Shown one piece after another: positions 17,638 through 26,561 of a DNA stretch of 44,518 nt. The stretch comes from SAR324 cluster bacterium lautmerah10 (GTDB lineage: Bacteria; SAR324; NAC60-12): assembly GCA_001469005.2 (NCBI GenBank), contig LNZD02000027.1, positions 1 through 44,518 on the forward strand, in the 5' to 3' direction. The notes below the pieces were generated by a model, which did no database searches, was not told the DNA's origin, and worked only from the letters and a program-made list of their open reading frames with translations. Position 1 is the first letter of the stretch; every line of letters starts with the position of its first letter. The position numbers and the translations under genes were made by a program.

Positions 17638-18705
17638 TTAACTATATTTGGTTTTATTTCCATGAATTGGCTGAGCAGAATGAAATTCAATCAAATCTCT
17701 TTGAGTTTGTTCAAGATCTTCTGCAGACAATTCAAGATCATACTGATAACCACGCATTCCATGTTCGTATCGAGGATCATAGTATTTTTCCAATAGGATT
17801 GTGATGAAATCCTCGAATTTGTTCTGCTGAAGCAATGTTTTTAATTGCTCAACCACGTTTTTCCCAAGAGATTCTTTAAGGGCTGGAAGAATTGCTTCGA
17901 TCTTGAAGAGGGTTTCTTCGTCTCGGGGATGATATTCCTCCAAAATCCGCCGGACCCGGGTTTCCATTGAGGCCTTGAGAAGAATTTTTTTACCTTTTTT
18001 CATGGCATCGGCAAAAGCCTCGGGAATAAAGACTTTTCCTACTTTTCTGCTTTCACCTTCTACAAAAGTGAGCTCCTTCCTGGGTTTAGAAGATGTTTTT
18101 GAGTAGAAGAGGCCCTCAAAATTTTTCTGGTTTCTGGGTTGGAGGTGGACTGCTCCGAAAATGGAACTTCGATGCTGTGCCAAGTTTTCCAGATCGATAC
18201 TACCAGGAAGGGAACGGATCAAAAGGGTTTTACCAACCCCTGTACGACCATGAAGGACAATTAACGGAGGCCTAAAATCTTTCAGGAAATCAAGGACGTG
18301 TCTTCGATAAGCTTTGTATCCACCTTCCAATTGCTGGACCCTAAAACCCTCACTGCTCAAGAAACGGGTCACTGACTTTGATCGCATACCTCCCCGGGCA
18401 CAGTATACGGTTAACAGTCTTGACTGAAAGGGTCTCAGGGTGTTGAGAAATTTTTCCAGCTGGGGTGCAACGATGGAAGTTCCTCTTTCAACAGCCGCTT
18501 CTCTTCCAACCTGTCGATATAGTTTACCGATCAGGGACCGTTCCAACCCGTCAAATAGGGGATGGTTTCTAGAACCAGGAATGGCACCCTGAAAGTGCTC
18601 CTCAGAGGTCCTAACATCTATCAGGGTATTGGAAGGTTGGAGAGCTTCAGAAACCTCAATACTGGAGAGTTGACCCTGCAGGAAGTTTTGCAGTAACGGC
18701 CTCAT
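17638..18705 (-). CDS. selU: tRNA 2-selenouridine synthase (MnmH/SelU/YbbB)
   Basis: Replaces sulfur by selenium at 2-thiouridine in the wobble position of Lys, Glu and Gln tRNAs, using selenophosphate, via a geranylated intermediate. The N-terminal rhodanese domain has the active Cys102 in VYCARGGMRS. The C-terminal P-loop domain begins with GRTGVGKT (153-160), the arrangement specific to this enzyme. Length (355 aa) matches E. coli YbbB (364). It begins 17 bases after recA stops, so the two may be co-transcribed. Its presence implies the cell makes selenophosphate (SelD), which fits the selenoprotein gene at 41128. Confidence 0.93.
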   Translation of the reverse strand: MRPLLQNFLQGQLSSIEVSEALQPSNTLIDVRTSEEHFQGAIPGSRNHPLFDGLERSLIGKLYRQVGREAAVERGTSIVAPQLEKFLNTLRPFQSRLLTVYCARGGMRSKSVTRFLSSEGFRVQQLEGGYKAYRRHVLDFLKDFRPPLIVLHGRTGVGKTLLIRSLPGSIDLENLAQHRSSIFGAVHLQPRNQKNFEGLFYSKTSSKPRKELTFVEGESRKVGKVFIPEAFADAMKKGKKILLKASMETRVRRILEEYHPRDEETLFKIEAILPALKESLGKNVVEQLKTLLQQNKFEDFITILLEKYYDPRYEHGMRGYQYDLELSAEDLEQTQRDLIEFHSAQPIHGNKTKYS

Positions 18706-18722
18706 CCCTTATTTTTTTGATT

Positions 18723-19763
18723 TCAAGCCTCAGCAGATTCTGCCGGTGTTTCCGTTTCGGTTTCGGTTTCCGGAATCAAATGATGGATCTGGCGAAGCCG
18801 GGTGTCAATTTCCTCGGCCATTTCCGGATTTTCCGTAAGAAAACGGATGGTATTCTCTCTGCCCTGCCCCATTCGCTCTTTATTGTAGGAAAACCAGGTT
18901 CCACTTTTCTGGATGATTTCGGCAGATACTGCTAAATCCAGAAGCACACCCATAATGGAGATTCCTTTACCGTAAATCAGGTCAAGTTCCGTTGAACGGA
19001 AAGGAGGAGCGAGTTTATTTTTTACAACTTTGACCCGGATCCTATGACCCAGCACCTCATCCGCAGATTTGATCTGGGTGGTCTTTCGTACATCCAATCT
19101 GACACTGGAATAAAATTTGAGTGCATTCCCGCCAGTGGTGGTTTCGGGGTTACCAAAAACCACACCGATCTTGGACCTTAACTGATTGATAAAAATAAAA
19201 ATTGTGTGAGACTTCGAGACCGATCCTGTTAATTTCCTTAAAGCCTGCGACATCAGTCGTGCATGGAGCCCCATGTGCGAATCACCCATGTCGCCATCCA
19301 GCTCACTTTTTGGAACCAGGGCAGCTACAGAATCAACCACAACAACGTCCAGTTTTCCAACTCGAACCAACTGTTCCGCAATCTCCAAAGCCTGTTCTCC
19401 GTAATCGGGCTGAGAGACCAGAAGGTCTTCAACCTGGACCCCAAGAATCCTGGCATTGTTTCGGTCAAATGCATGTTCCGCATCAATAAAAGCCGCAATA
19501 CCTCCAGCTTTTTGCACCTCAGCGATGGCACAAAGAGCCATGGTGGTTTTGCCTGATGCTTCAGGACCATAGATCTCGATGATTCTTCCGCGGGGATAGC
19601 CCCCGACACCAAGCGCAATATCCAAACCTAAATTACCAGCACTGACCACAGGAGCTTCCGAAACTGAGGATGCATCCATCCTCATGATCGCTCCTTTACC
19701 ATATTGTCGCTCAATCTGGGAGAGCGCGGTTTCCAGATCTTTCTTTTTCTCTTCGTTCCACAT
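18723..19763 (-). CDS. recA: Recombinase RecA
   Basis: ATP-dependent strand-exchange protein and SOS coprotease (346 aa). Walker A is GPEASGKTT (66-74). Other RecA blocks are [64 protein letters not shown] and KNKLAPPF. The acidic C-terminal tail contains a short Thr-Glu repeat encoded by a 6-bp tandem repeat. The ATG at 19763 is preceded by GAGG at good spacing. A sigma-70-like promoter with a possible operator lies 55-90 bases upstream. Confidence 0.98.
   Translation of the reverse strand: MWNEEKKKDLETALSQIERQYGKGAIMRMDASSVSEAPVVSAGNLGLDIALGVGGYPRGRIIEIYGPEASGKTTMALCAIAEVQKAGGIAAFIDAEHAFDRNNARILGVQVEDLLVSQPDYGEQALEIAEQLVRVGKLDVVVVDSVAALVPKSELDGDMGDSHMGLHARLMSQALRKLTGSVSKSHTIFIFINQLRSKIGVVFGNPETTTGGNALKFYSSVRLDVRKTTQIKSADEVLGHRIRVKVVKNKLAPPFRSTELDLIYGKGISIMGVLLDLAVSAEIIQKSGTWFSYNKERMGQGRENTIRFLTENPEMAEEIDTRLRQIHHLIPETETETETPAESAEA
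18748..18771. repeat. Four tandem 6-bp units in the 3' end of recA
   Basis: Four consecutive GTTTCS units (GTTTCC, GTTTCG, GTTTCG, GTTTCC). On the coding strand they encode alternating Glu and Thr in the acidic RecA tail. Being in frame, unit gain or loss would lengthen or shorten the tail by two residues without breaking the gene. Confidence 0.8.
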
Positions 19764-19803
19764 AAAGCCTCATTCCATGAGATGATGTAACAATTTAATT
19801 GGT

Positions 19804-19819
19804 AGACCTTAATTGGTCT
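19804..19819. promoter_or_regulatory. Candidate operator in the recA promoter
   Basis: Inverted repeat AGACC-TTAATT-GGTCT placed immediately downstream of the predicted -10 of recA, where a LexA-type repressor would block transcription. A direct repeat, TTAATTGGT, also occurs twice here (19796-19804 and 19809-19817), so the symmetry could be partly accidental. It matches neither the E. coli nor the Bacillus LexA box. SOS control is inference. Confidence 0.35.
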
Positions 19820-19820
19820 G

Positions 19821-19849
19821 ATCCTAGTTCCGATCCTACCAAGTCGCAA
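19821..19849 (-). promoter_or_regulatory. Sigma-70-like promoter of recA
   Basis: Minus strand: TTGCGA (19849-19844), a 17-base spacer, then TAGGAT (19826-19821). Each hexamer matches the consensus at four positions, and the spacing is optimal. It would start transcription about 50 bases before the recA ATG. Confidence 0.6.
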
Positions 19850-20168
19850 TCCTTTATGGTTCTTAATGTGTTTGAGACAATTCTGTGAAATGATAGGTGA
19901 ATGAATCAATTTTTAGAAAAATAATATAACTATTCATTTAAATACTTAATATATGATTAATAATATATTTATTTAAATATATGTCATTTGCTTAGAGTTT
20001 GCATGACTTTCAGCTTTTGGATACTTCTCTAAGTCCTACACAAAAGCCTGAAGTATATAGAATCATCTTTTTCAACTAGAAATGAATCCTGATTTAGAAA
20101 GCATCAATCGATGTCGGTCGTGATTTAACAAAAAAATATTTTTTTAAACATTATCTTTCAAGTCACTC
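19850..20168. other. AT-rich intergenic region between divergent recA and UDP-glucuronate decarboxylase genes
   Basis: About 320 bases with no supportable gene. The middle (about 19918-19990) is almost pure A/T. The right part must drive the plus-strand unit beginning at 20169, but I see no convincing promoter or strong ribosome site for it. No RNA gene or repeat was recognised. Confidence 0.4.
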
Positions 20169-21107
20169 ATGAAAAGAACTTTAGTAACCGGGGGAGCAGG
20201 ATTTCTTGGCTCTTTTTTATGTGAAAAATTGTTGGACCAAGGACATGAAGTCATTGCCCTGGACAATTTTTATACCGGTAGTCGGAAGAACATCTCACAT
20301 TTGTTGGATCACCCATCTTTTGAGCTGATAAGGCACGACATTGTAGAACCCATCCTGCTTGAAGTTGATTGGATCTTCAATATGGCCTGTCCTGCATCTC
20401 CAATTCATTACCAGTACAATCCTGTCAAAACCGTGAAAACCAGTGTGATGGGGGCCATCAACATGTTGGGGCTGGCCAAACGCGTAAGTGCCCGAATTCT
20501 GCAGGCTTCAACTTCGGAAGTTTATGGGGATCCCGAAATTCATCCCCAACAGGAAAGTTACTGGGGTTCCGTCAATCCGATTGGTCTGCGTAGTTGTTAT
20601 GATGAAGGCAAACGTGTCGCAGAAACACTAATGATGGATTATCATCGTCAGAATCAAGTCGACATAAAGCTTGTTCGGATTTTCAATACTTATGGCCCCC
20701 GGATGCATATCAATGACGGCAGGGTCGTCAGCAATTTCATCGTCGCGGCTCTGAAAGAGGAACCGCTTGAAATCTTTGGTGATGGAGAACAGACGCGATC
20801 CTTTTGCTATGTGAGTGATTTGATCGATGTGATTCTGAAAATGATGAATAAAGACGATTTCATTGGGCCCGTCAATATTGGCAATCCTGGTGAATTCACC
20901 ATCCGGGAACTCGCTGAAAAAATCCTGAAATTGACAGGATCACGTTCTAAAATTCAGGTTAGGCAGGAACGGTCCGATGATCCGGTCAGGCGTCGTCCTG
21001 ATATTTCATTGGCTCGTGAAAAACTGGGCTGGGAACCCTCCGTTGACCTCGAGGAAGGCCTTGGAAAAACCATAGAGTATTTCGAAAAAGTGTTGAAGGA
21101 AGCTTGA
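20169..21107 (+). CDS. uxs: UDP-glucuronate decarboxylase (UDP-xylose synthase)
   Basis: NAD-dependent short-chain sugar-nucleotide enzyme (312 aa) that converts UDP-glucuronate to UDP-xylose for surface polysaccharide. The Rossmann motif GGAGFLGS is at 8-15. Family-specific blocks are [29 protein letters not shown], the catalytic Tyr and Lys in RSCYDEGKR, and FNTYGPRM. Near-complete agreement with bacterial and eukaryotic UXS makes this more likely than a dTDP-glucose dehydratase or UDP-galactose epimerase. No UDP-glucose dehydrogenase or glycosyltransferase lies next to it. Its stop overlaps the most upstream possible start of the next gene, suggesting an operon. Confidence 0.9.
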   Translation: MKRTLVTGGAGFLGSFLCEKLLDQGHEVIALDNFYTGSRKNISHLLDHPSFELIRHDIVEPILLEVDWIFNMACPASPIHYQYNPVKTVKTSVMGAINMLGLAKRVSARILQASTSEVYGDPEIHPQQESYWGSVNPIGLRSCYDEGKRVAETLMMDYHRQNQVDIKLVRIFNTYGPRMHINDGRVVSNFIVAALKEEPLEIFGDGEQTRSFCYVSDLIDVILKMMNKDDFIGPVNIGNPGEFTIRELAEKILKLTGSRSKIQVRQERSDDPVRRRPDISLAREKLGWEPSVDLEEGLGKTIEYFEKVLKEA

Positions 21108-21112
21108 TTTCA

Positions 21113-23410
21113 ATGCCTGAGACAAGATTCAGTAGTTTATTTCGTCAAATGATTCTGCCGAGCATTTTTATATTTCTTGTCTTATTTTTTTCTGCAGGTT
21201 CAATCCATGCCGCTCCAAAATTCCTTAAACCACTTCTCGACTTTGAAGTCAAAGAATCTGTTTCAGCCATCGCTTTCACTGCAGATGAAGCACTGGTGGT
21301 TGTTGCTTTAGCAAAAGATGACGGCAGTTTACTGGAATTGAGAGAAGTTACTTCCGGGAAGCTGATTCAACGTTTTCATTCACCTGACAATCCATCGGAA
21401 GAACTTGAATTTGATTTTCGACAACGCCTACTTTCCCTTTCAGGAAAGAAGCGAATCGAACTATGGAACCTAGAAGAAATTGAAACAAAAACTACTCCTT
21501 CCAAAATTTCTCGTTACAGGATCTGGCAGCAGGAAACCAAAACATCCGGGGAAATGAAGTTCAGTCTGAAATCTGCAAAATTACGTTGGATCGAAGGAAA
21601 GGAACTGAAGGAAATTCCAATCAAACCGCCATTTATTGAAAGCAAAGTCTGGACGGGAACAGAGGGTTCGGGAGAGTTGGATAATTTCGAATTCGACCCG
21701 GATGAAAAGATCCTAGCACTCACAGAAAAAGGAAATACTCAGATCAGGATCTTGCAGCCCTGGCAGAATCAGATCCGGCCGAGTTTGGATTATCATCATT
21801 TCCCGGTGGCAGACATGTTTTTCCCTGATAAGGATCAAATCATCTCTCTCGACCGGGAACAGAATCTGGCTTGGGGAGAAATCACATCCCGGAGAAAAGG
21901 GTCTCCTAGTAGAAATGATGCAGATTCATTTGGAGGACAAGCCAAGAAGCTTTTCCAGATCTACAAGGATCAGGTCCTGCTCTACACGACTGCAAATCCT
22001 GACCGAGCTTTGATTTTAGACCGGAACGGAAAACTTTACCAAAGCCTCTCACTAAGCTCTCCTGGTGCTGTCGCGGTTAGCCCGACCGGCAGATACATTA
22101 TGACTGCAGATGAAAACAATCGTGTCGAGCTTTATCAAAGTGTTCTGCATCAATCTGCCGAAGATTATCTGGAAAAACTTCGCTTGTATGGTGCTGAAGA
22201 AACTGCTCGAAGGTTTCAAAATCAGCTTTCAGATATTCCTGCCAGTTCCAAAGCCTTTGATTGGAACAATGAAAACAAAACCCTGAAGATTCTTGAAGAA
22301 AGTTTGAAGGTTGCTGAATCCACCGAACAGTGGTCTGAGGCCGAGGGGCTTGCTCAGGAAATCCTAATCCTGGATCCCAAAAATCGCCTGGCAGAAGCAA
22401 CCCTTAAAAGATTGAAAGACAACAAAGACGAATTGATTTTGGAAAAAGGCTCAATGCTTTTGGAAGAGAAACAGTATGCGGAAGCGATAGCCTTATTCAA
22501 AAAAATCAGTCAGGAAAGCCCATTACATCCTGAAGCGAGAAATTTAATTGCTTCAGCTGATCGTGAAGTCCAGATCGCTCTTTCTCTAAAAAATGCTGAG
22601 GAACAATTGCGTGTGGGAAATTGGGAAGGTGCATCCATCATCTTGAAACAAATCCTGGAATACGATGCTGAAAACCCTGATGCGAAACAATTACTCGATG
22701 AAGCGGAATCAAACCATTTCTGGTCAAGAATGGAGAATGTGTTTTATCTCTTGATGGCCCTGATTGCTGCATCGGCAACCGTCTGGTGGCTTTACCAGAA
22801 AAGGGAGCAGTTGGGCTCAATGTTTTCCAATAACAATGATGAACCTCTCAATCTCAAAACCTTCCCCAATGTAAATCTTAAAGGTGATGCGGACATACCA
22901 CCGAACCCCGATGAAAAACGATTTGTCGAAACATTGGCCAAAACCTCGGAATTCCTCAGTCTCGCCAAAAAAAGGGATTTTTCAGGGGAACATGCAACGC
23001 GTCTGATGGATTTTGAGACGGAAATTAAAATCATTTCCTCAAAAGCCCTTGAACCCGATGCAGATTTCAAACGTCTGAATACCCAGTTGATGGTCCTCAT
23101 GCAGACGCTCAGGGGATTAAAATTTAAAGGACGACCTCAACAGCGGAAAGCGAAAACAGAGAACAGGAAGAACGAACAGCAGAAAGAAAATTTCTACCAG
23201 TTGCTTGGAGTGAAGCCCTCGGCTTCTGAAAGTGAAATCAAAAAAGCCTACCATCAGAAAATCAAGGAATATCATCCTGACAAACATCAGAACACCGAAT
23301 TCGAATGGGTTCGTGAACAGGCTGCCAACATGAGCCGTGAACTGACCAATGCCTACAAAACTCTGAGTGACCGAGCATCCCGAGAACGTTATGATGCGAC
23401 CCTGAGTTAA
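21113..23410 (+). CDS. Membrane protein with periplasmic WD40-like/TPR region and cytoplasmic DnaJ domain
   Basis: About 765 aa. A signal or anchor helix (about 15-33) is followed by a 300-residue beta-rich region with propeller-like repeats (for example SVSAIAFTADEALVVVALAK and GAVAVSPTGRYIMTADENN). Next comes a helical TPR-like region (about 380-535), a second membrane helix (about 543-562) and a charged segment. A C-terminal J domain (about 693-765) carries the essential HPD tripeptide in EYHPDKH. The likely topology puts the sensor-like part in the periplasm and the J domain, which stimulates DnaK, in the cytoplasm. Function is unknown. A TTG at 21104, overlapping the uxs stop, is an alternative start with a closer ribosome site; I chose the ATG. 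Confidence 0.82.
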   Translation: MPETRFSSLFRQMILPSIFIFLVLFFSAGSIHAAPKFLKPLLDFEVKESVSAIAFTADEALVVVALAKDDGSLLELREVTSGKLIQRFHSPDNPSEELEFDFRQRLLSLSGKKRIELWNLEEIETKTTPSKISRYRIWQQETKTSGEMKFSLKSAKLRWIEGKELKEIPIKPPFIESKVWTGTEGSGELDNFEFDPDEKILALTEKGNTQIRILQPWQNQIRPSLDYHHFPVADMFFPDKDQIISLDREQNLAWGEITSRRKGSPSRNDADSFGGQAKKLFQIYKDQVLLYTTANPDRALILDRNGKLYQSLSLSSPGAVAVSPTGRYIMTADENNRVELYQSVLHQSAEDYLEKLRLYGAEETARRFQNQLSDIPASSKAFDWNNENKTLKILEESLKVAESTEQWSEAEGLAQEILILDPKNRLAEATLKRLKDNKDELILEKGSMLLEEKQYAEAIALFKKISQESPLHPEARNLIASADREVQIALSLKNAEEQLRVGNWEGASIILKQILEYDAENPDAKQLLDEAESNHFWSRMENVFYLLMALIAASATVWWLYQKREQLGSMFSNNNDEPLNLKTFPNVNLKGDADIPPNPDEKRFVETLAKTSEFLSLAKKRDFSGEHATRLMDFETEIKIISSKALEPDADFKRLNTQLMVLMQTLRGLKFKGRPQQRKAKTENRKNEQQKENFYQLLGVKPSASESEIKKAYHQKIKEYHPDKHQNTEFEWVREQAANMSRELTNAYKTLSDRASRERYDATLS

Positions 23411-23464
23411 GCTAACGTTTCAACTTTTTTCCCTCGTTCCTTTTTTAGCCGTTTTGAAATCGTT

Positions 23465-24907
23465 TTGCTTCAGCCCAAACTTCCAACAGAATTGACCCTG
23501 CTGATGCAGGAAATAAGGGATCTAGGAGGCCAGTCTTTCCTCGTCGGGGGTGCTGTACGTGATTTTCTCCTCAATCAGAAAATCCAAAAAGACCTGGATG
23601 TTGAGGTTTTTGGAATTAGGTTACCGGATTTAGAAAATCTCCTTGCCAAAGCCGGAAAGCTCTCAAAAGTCGGGAAAAGCTTTGGCGTCCTCAAGCTGAA
23701 ACTCACCGACCGGGAATATGATTTCAGCCTGCCAAGACAGGAATGGAAAATTGGTCCTGGCCATCACGGATTCAAGGTTCGCAGCTTAACCCAAATGGCC
23801 TATCCAAGTGCGGCCTCAAGAAGAGATTTTACCATCAACAGCATTGCCTATGATCCATTAAATCATCAGTTTCTGGATCCTTTCCAAGGTAAAAGGGACC
23901 TGGAAAGAAAAATCCTACGGCATATCGGTTCATCCTTTTCAGAAGATCCGTTGAGGGTGTTAAGAGCCATGCAGTTTTCAGCCAGGTTTGAATTCCGGGT
24001 TGCTCCTGAAACGACTCGATTATGCAGGACTCTGGAGCTTGATGAACTTCCCAAAGAAAGGATTTTTGAGGAATTCAAAAAACTGCTGCTTCTTTCTGAA
24101 AAACCTTCAAGAGGTCTGGAAACAGCAAGGGAGCTGGGAATTTTAAAGGCTTTCCCGGAAATAAATCATTTAGCCGGAATTCCTCAAGATCCAAAATGTC
24201 ACCCTGAAGGAGATGTCTGGAACCACACCTTACGAGTCCTGGACGCTGCAGCAACATTAAAAACCGGGTTCGATGCAAAAGACCTAGAATTGATGTTGGC
24301 CGCTCTTTGTCATGATTTGGGTAGAGAACCGACCACGAAATACATCCATAACCGTTGGCGAAGTCTTGCCGAACATGAATCGGGATACATTCGGACAGAG
24401 TCTTTTTTAAAAAGGATAACCGAAGAATCGAAGTTGATCCGAAATATTCAACTTCTGGTGAGAGATCACCTCCATCCTCAACAGCTATACAACGATCGGG
24501 AACGAATCCGGAGTTCTGACATCCTCAGGTTGGCGCTTAGAGTTTCGATCCGTGATCTTGTGCGCTTGGCCCATGCAGATTATCAGGGTAAAATGAGTAT
24601 TTCTGGAAGACCAAATAACTTTCCTGCAGGAGAATGGCTGCTTGACCAAGCACGCAGACTTTCGGTTCAGGACAAACCACCACAGCCTTTTCTCAAAGGA
24701 CGGCATCTGATTGAGATGGGGATAAAACCGGGTCCGGAAATAGGAAAGCTTTTGAAGCAAGCCTTTGATGTTCAAATCAATGGAGAAATCCGATCACTTA
24801 ATGAAGCCATGAAATGGGTTGAATCCAAGCTACCTCATCAGACAAAGACTGGAAAAAAAGGAAATTTGGATGCTGAAACAAAGAATCTCCTGATCACGAA
24901 TGTTTAA
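23465..24907 (+). CDS. cca: tRNA nucleotidyltransferase / poly(A) polymerase family protein with HD domain
   Basis: Adds or repairs the CCA end of tRNAs, or adds A residues. The nucleotidyltransferase head has LVGGAVRDFLL and the metal-binding D-x-D in DLDVEVFG; RRDFTINSIAYD and GSSFSEDPLRVLRAMQF are class II CCA/PcnB blocks. The C-terminal half contains an HD phosphohydrolase domain (CHPEGDVWNHT, CHDLGREPTTK), as in E. coli Cca. Length is 480 aa. The most upstream start is a TTG without a clear ribosome site; an ATG at 23504 is possible, but the extra residues resemble the normal N terminus. Whether it is a full CCA-adding enzyme or an A-adding one cannot be told by eye. Confidence 0.85.
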   Translation: MLQPKLPTELTLLMQEIRDLGGQSFLVGGAVRDFLLNQKIQKDLDVEVFGIRLPDLENLLAKAGKLSKVGKSFGVLKLKLTDREYDFSLPRQEWKIGPGHHGFKVRSLTQMAYPSAASRRDFTINSIAYDPLNHQFLDPFQGKRDLERKILRHIGSSFSEDPLRVLRAMQFSARFEFRVAPETTRLCRTLELDELPKERIFEEFKKLLLLSEKPSRGLETARELGILKAFPEINHLAGIPQDPKCHPEGDVWNHTLRVLDAAATLKTGFDAKDLELMLAALCHDLGREPTTKYIHNRWRSLAEHESGYIRTESFLKRITEESKLIRNIQLLVRDHLHPQQLYNDRERIRSSDILRLALRVSIRDLVRLAHADYQGKMSISGRPNNFPAGEWLLDQARRLSVQDKPPQPFLKGRHLIEMGIKPGPEIGKLLKQAFDVQINGEIRSLNEAMKWVESKLPHQTKTGKKGNLDAETKNLLITNV

Positions 24908-25349
24908 AACTTTGGCCAACAACCGGCGTGCAAGGCATGAGTATTCGATCCTTAAGGCGATGGAAGCAGGAATTGAACTGCGCGGTACAGAGGTAAAAAG
25001 CATTCGTGAAGGTATGATCAACCTCTCAGAAAGCTACTGCGTGATTGATGAAAAGATGCAGGCTTTTCTATTGAATGCCCATATTTCTCATTACAATTTT
25101 GGAAACCGCCACAATCATGATCCCCTGCGTAAGAGGAGATTGCTGCTTCACCGGCATGAAATCAGAAGACTTTACGGACAAATCAAGCAGCAAGGGTTGA
25201 CTCTTATACCCCTGAAAATCTACCTCAAACAAGGCCTGATTAAATTGGAAATCGGACTGGCAAAAGGCAAGAAACTGCACGATAAGCGTGACACAATGAA
25301 AAAAAAGGAGGCACAACGCGAGGTTGAACGAAGTTTGAAAGAAAAGTGA
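24900..25349 (+). CDS. smpB: SsrA-binding protein SmpB
   Basis: Small basic RNA-binding protein (149 aa) that delivers tmRNA to stalled ribosomes. Family blocks are NRRARHEYSILKAMEAGIELRGTEVKS (read in part), the beta-barrel core, and the basic C-terminal tail beginning with GKKLHDKRDTMKKKEAQRE. Length is as expected (E. coli 160). It overlaps cca by eight bases, indicating co-translation. The tmRNA gene itself is not visible. Confidence 0.97.
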   Translation: MFKTLANNRRARHEYSILKAMEAGIELRGTEVKSIREGMINLSESYCVIDEKMQAFLLNAHISHYNFGNRHNHDPLRKRRLLLHRHEIRRLYGQIKQQGLTLIPLKIYLKQGLIKLEIGLAKGKKLHDKRDTMKKKEAQREVERSLKEK

Positions 25350-25361
25350 TCTATCAAGAGG

Positions 25362-26531
25362 ATGCAAAAGGAAGAATTTTGTCCTATTCCTGAGACCCCT
25401 GAATTACAGTGGCTGGCGCTGAGCCTCGTGCCTGGACTTGGTTTTCGTTCAATTCAGGAGATGCTGAATGCTGGAAAAAGCATTTCAGAACTGCTTCAAG
25501 CCACCCCAGGTGAACTTGTCCGGGATTTGGGAATCAACTCCAAGGTTGCGAATAAGATCGCATCAGCGTCAAAAGCGAGTACCTTCGCCATCGAAAAAAG
25601 GCTCATCGAGGAAAGTCCAGAGACTCGGCTATACTGTCCAGAGTCAGAGGCATATCCTTTGCAGTTGAAGGAAATAGAGAGTCCGCCCAGTGTGCTTTAC
25701 TGGAAAGGAATCGAAGGTCTGGCCGGAAAACCCTGTCTTGCTTTCGTTGGTTCCCGTGCCTGCAGCGCTTATGGGCTGAAGCATACCAAACGCCTCATCC
25801 TTGAACTTGCTGAGGCACAACCGGAACTTGTGATTGTCAGCGGGATGGCCAGGGGAATCGATACCGTTGCCCATCAAGCCGCACTTGATGCAGGATTGAA
25901 AACAATTGCCGTTTTGGCTGGAGGATTAAATCACCTCTATCCTCCGGAAAACAAGCTTTTGGCAGAAAGAATCCAGGAAGAAGGAGCCCTGATCACAGAA
26001 TTTCCTATGGCAGTAAAACCTTTGGCAAAACATTTTCCTATCCGTAACAGAGTTATCAGCGGTCTTTCCTTGGGGGTGGTTGTCACGGAAGCCAGGTTGA
26101 AAAGCGGAGCCAATATTACCGCAGCCTTTGCCTTGCAGCAAAACCGTGAAGTCTTTGCACTGCCGGGAAGGGTGGATTCAGAAGCAAGCGCAGGTACCAA
26201 TCGGCTCATTTCGCGACAGCATGCAAAGCTGATCAGCAGGGCTGATGAAATTCTGGAGGAACTTAGGTTCGGCAGGGTTAAAAGCCAGCAGCCTCTGTTG
26301 CCTTTGGGTCAAGCTCAAAAGGTGATACAACGAAAGGTGTTTTCAGACTTGGAACAAAAGGTGTTACAGCAAATTGAAAATGGGACGGAGGAACTTAATG
26401 ATATTCATGTTGAATCCGGAATATCCATGAACCAGTTGCTTGGTGTGATACTGGAATTAGAACTCAAAGGGATCGTCCAACAGAATAATTCCAGCACTTA
26501 CTCAATCAAAGAAGAAATCGTATTACAATAA
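25362..26531 (+). CDS. dprA: DNA-processing protein DprA (Smf)
   Basis: Single-stranded DNA-binding protein that loads RecA during natural transformation. It has an N-terminal helical region (SLVPGLGFRSIQEML), the Rossmann DprA core (about 125-300) with FVGSRACSAYG, SGMARGID, AGGLNHLYPPEN and RNRVISGLS, and a C-terminal winged-helix piece (about 320-389). Length 389 aa is typical. Present in many non-competent bacteria, so natural competence is not implied. It starts 12 bases after smpB; the GAGG sits unusually close to the ATG. Confidence 0.95.
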   Translation: MQKEEFCPIPETPELQWLALSLVPGLGFRSIQEMLNAGKSISELLQATPGELVRDLGINSKVANKIASASKASTFAIEKRLIEESPETRLYCPESEAYPLQLKEIESPPSVLYWKGIEGLAGKPCLAFVGSRACSAYGLKHTKRLILELAEAQPELVIVSGMARGIDTVAHQAALDAGLKTIAVLAGGLNHLYPPENKLLAERIQEEGALITEFPMAVKPLAKHFPIRNRVISGLSLGVVVTEARLKSGANITAAFALQQNREVFALPGRVDSEASAGTNRLISRQHAKLISRADEILEELRFGRVKSQQPLLPLGQAQKVIQRKVFSDLEQKVLQQIENGTEELNDIHVESGISMNQLLGVILELELKGIVQQNNSSTYSIKEEIVLQ

Positions 26532-26561
26532 GATTAAATATAGTTTCAATCAAAATCATCT

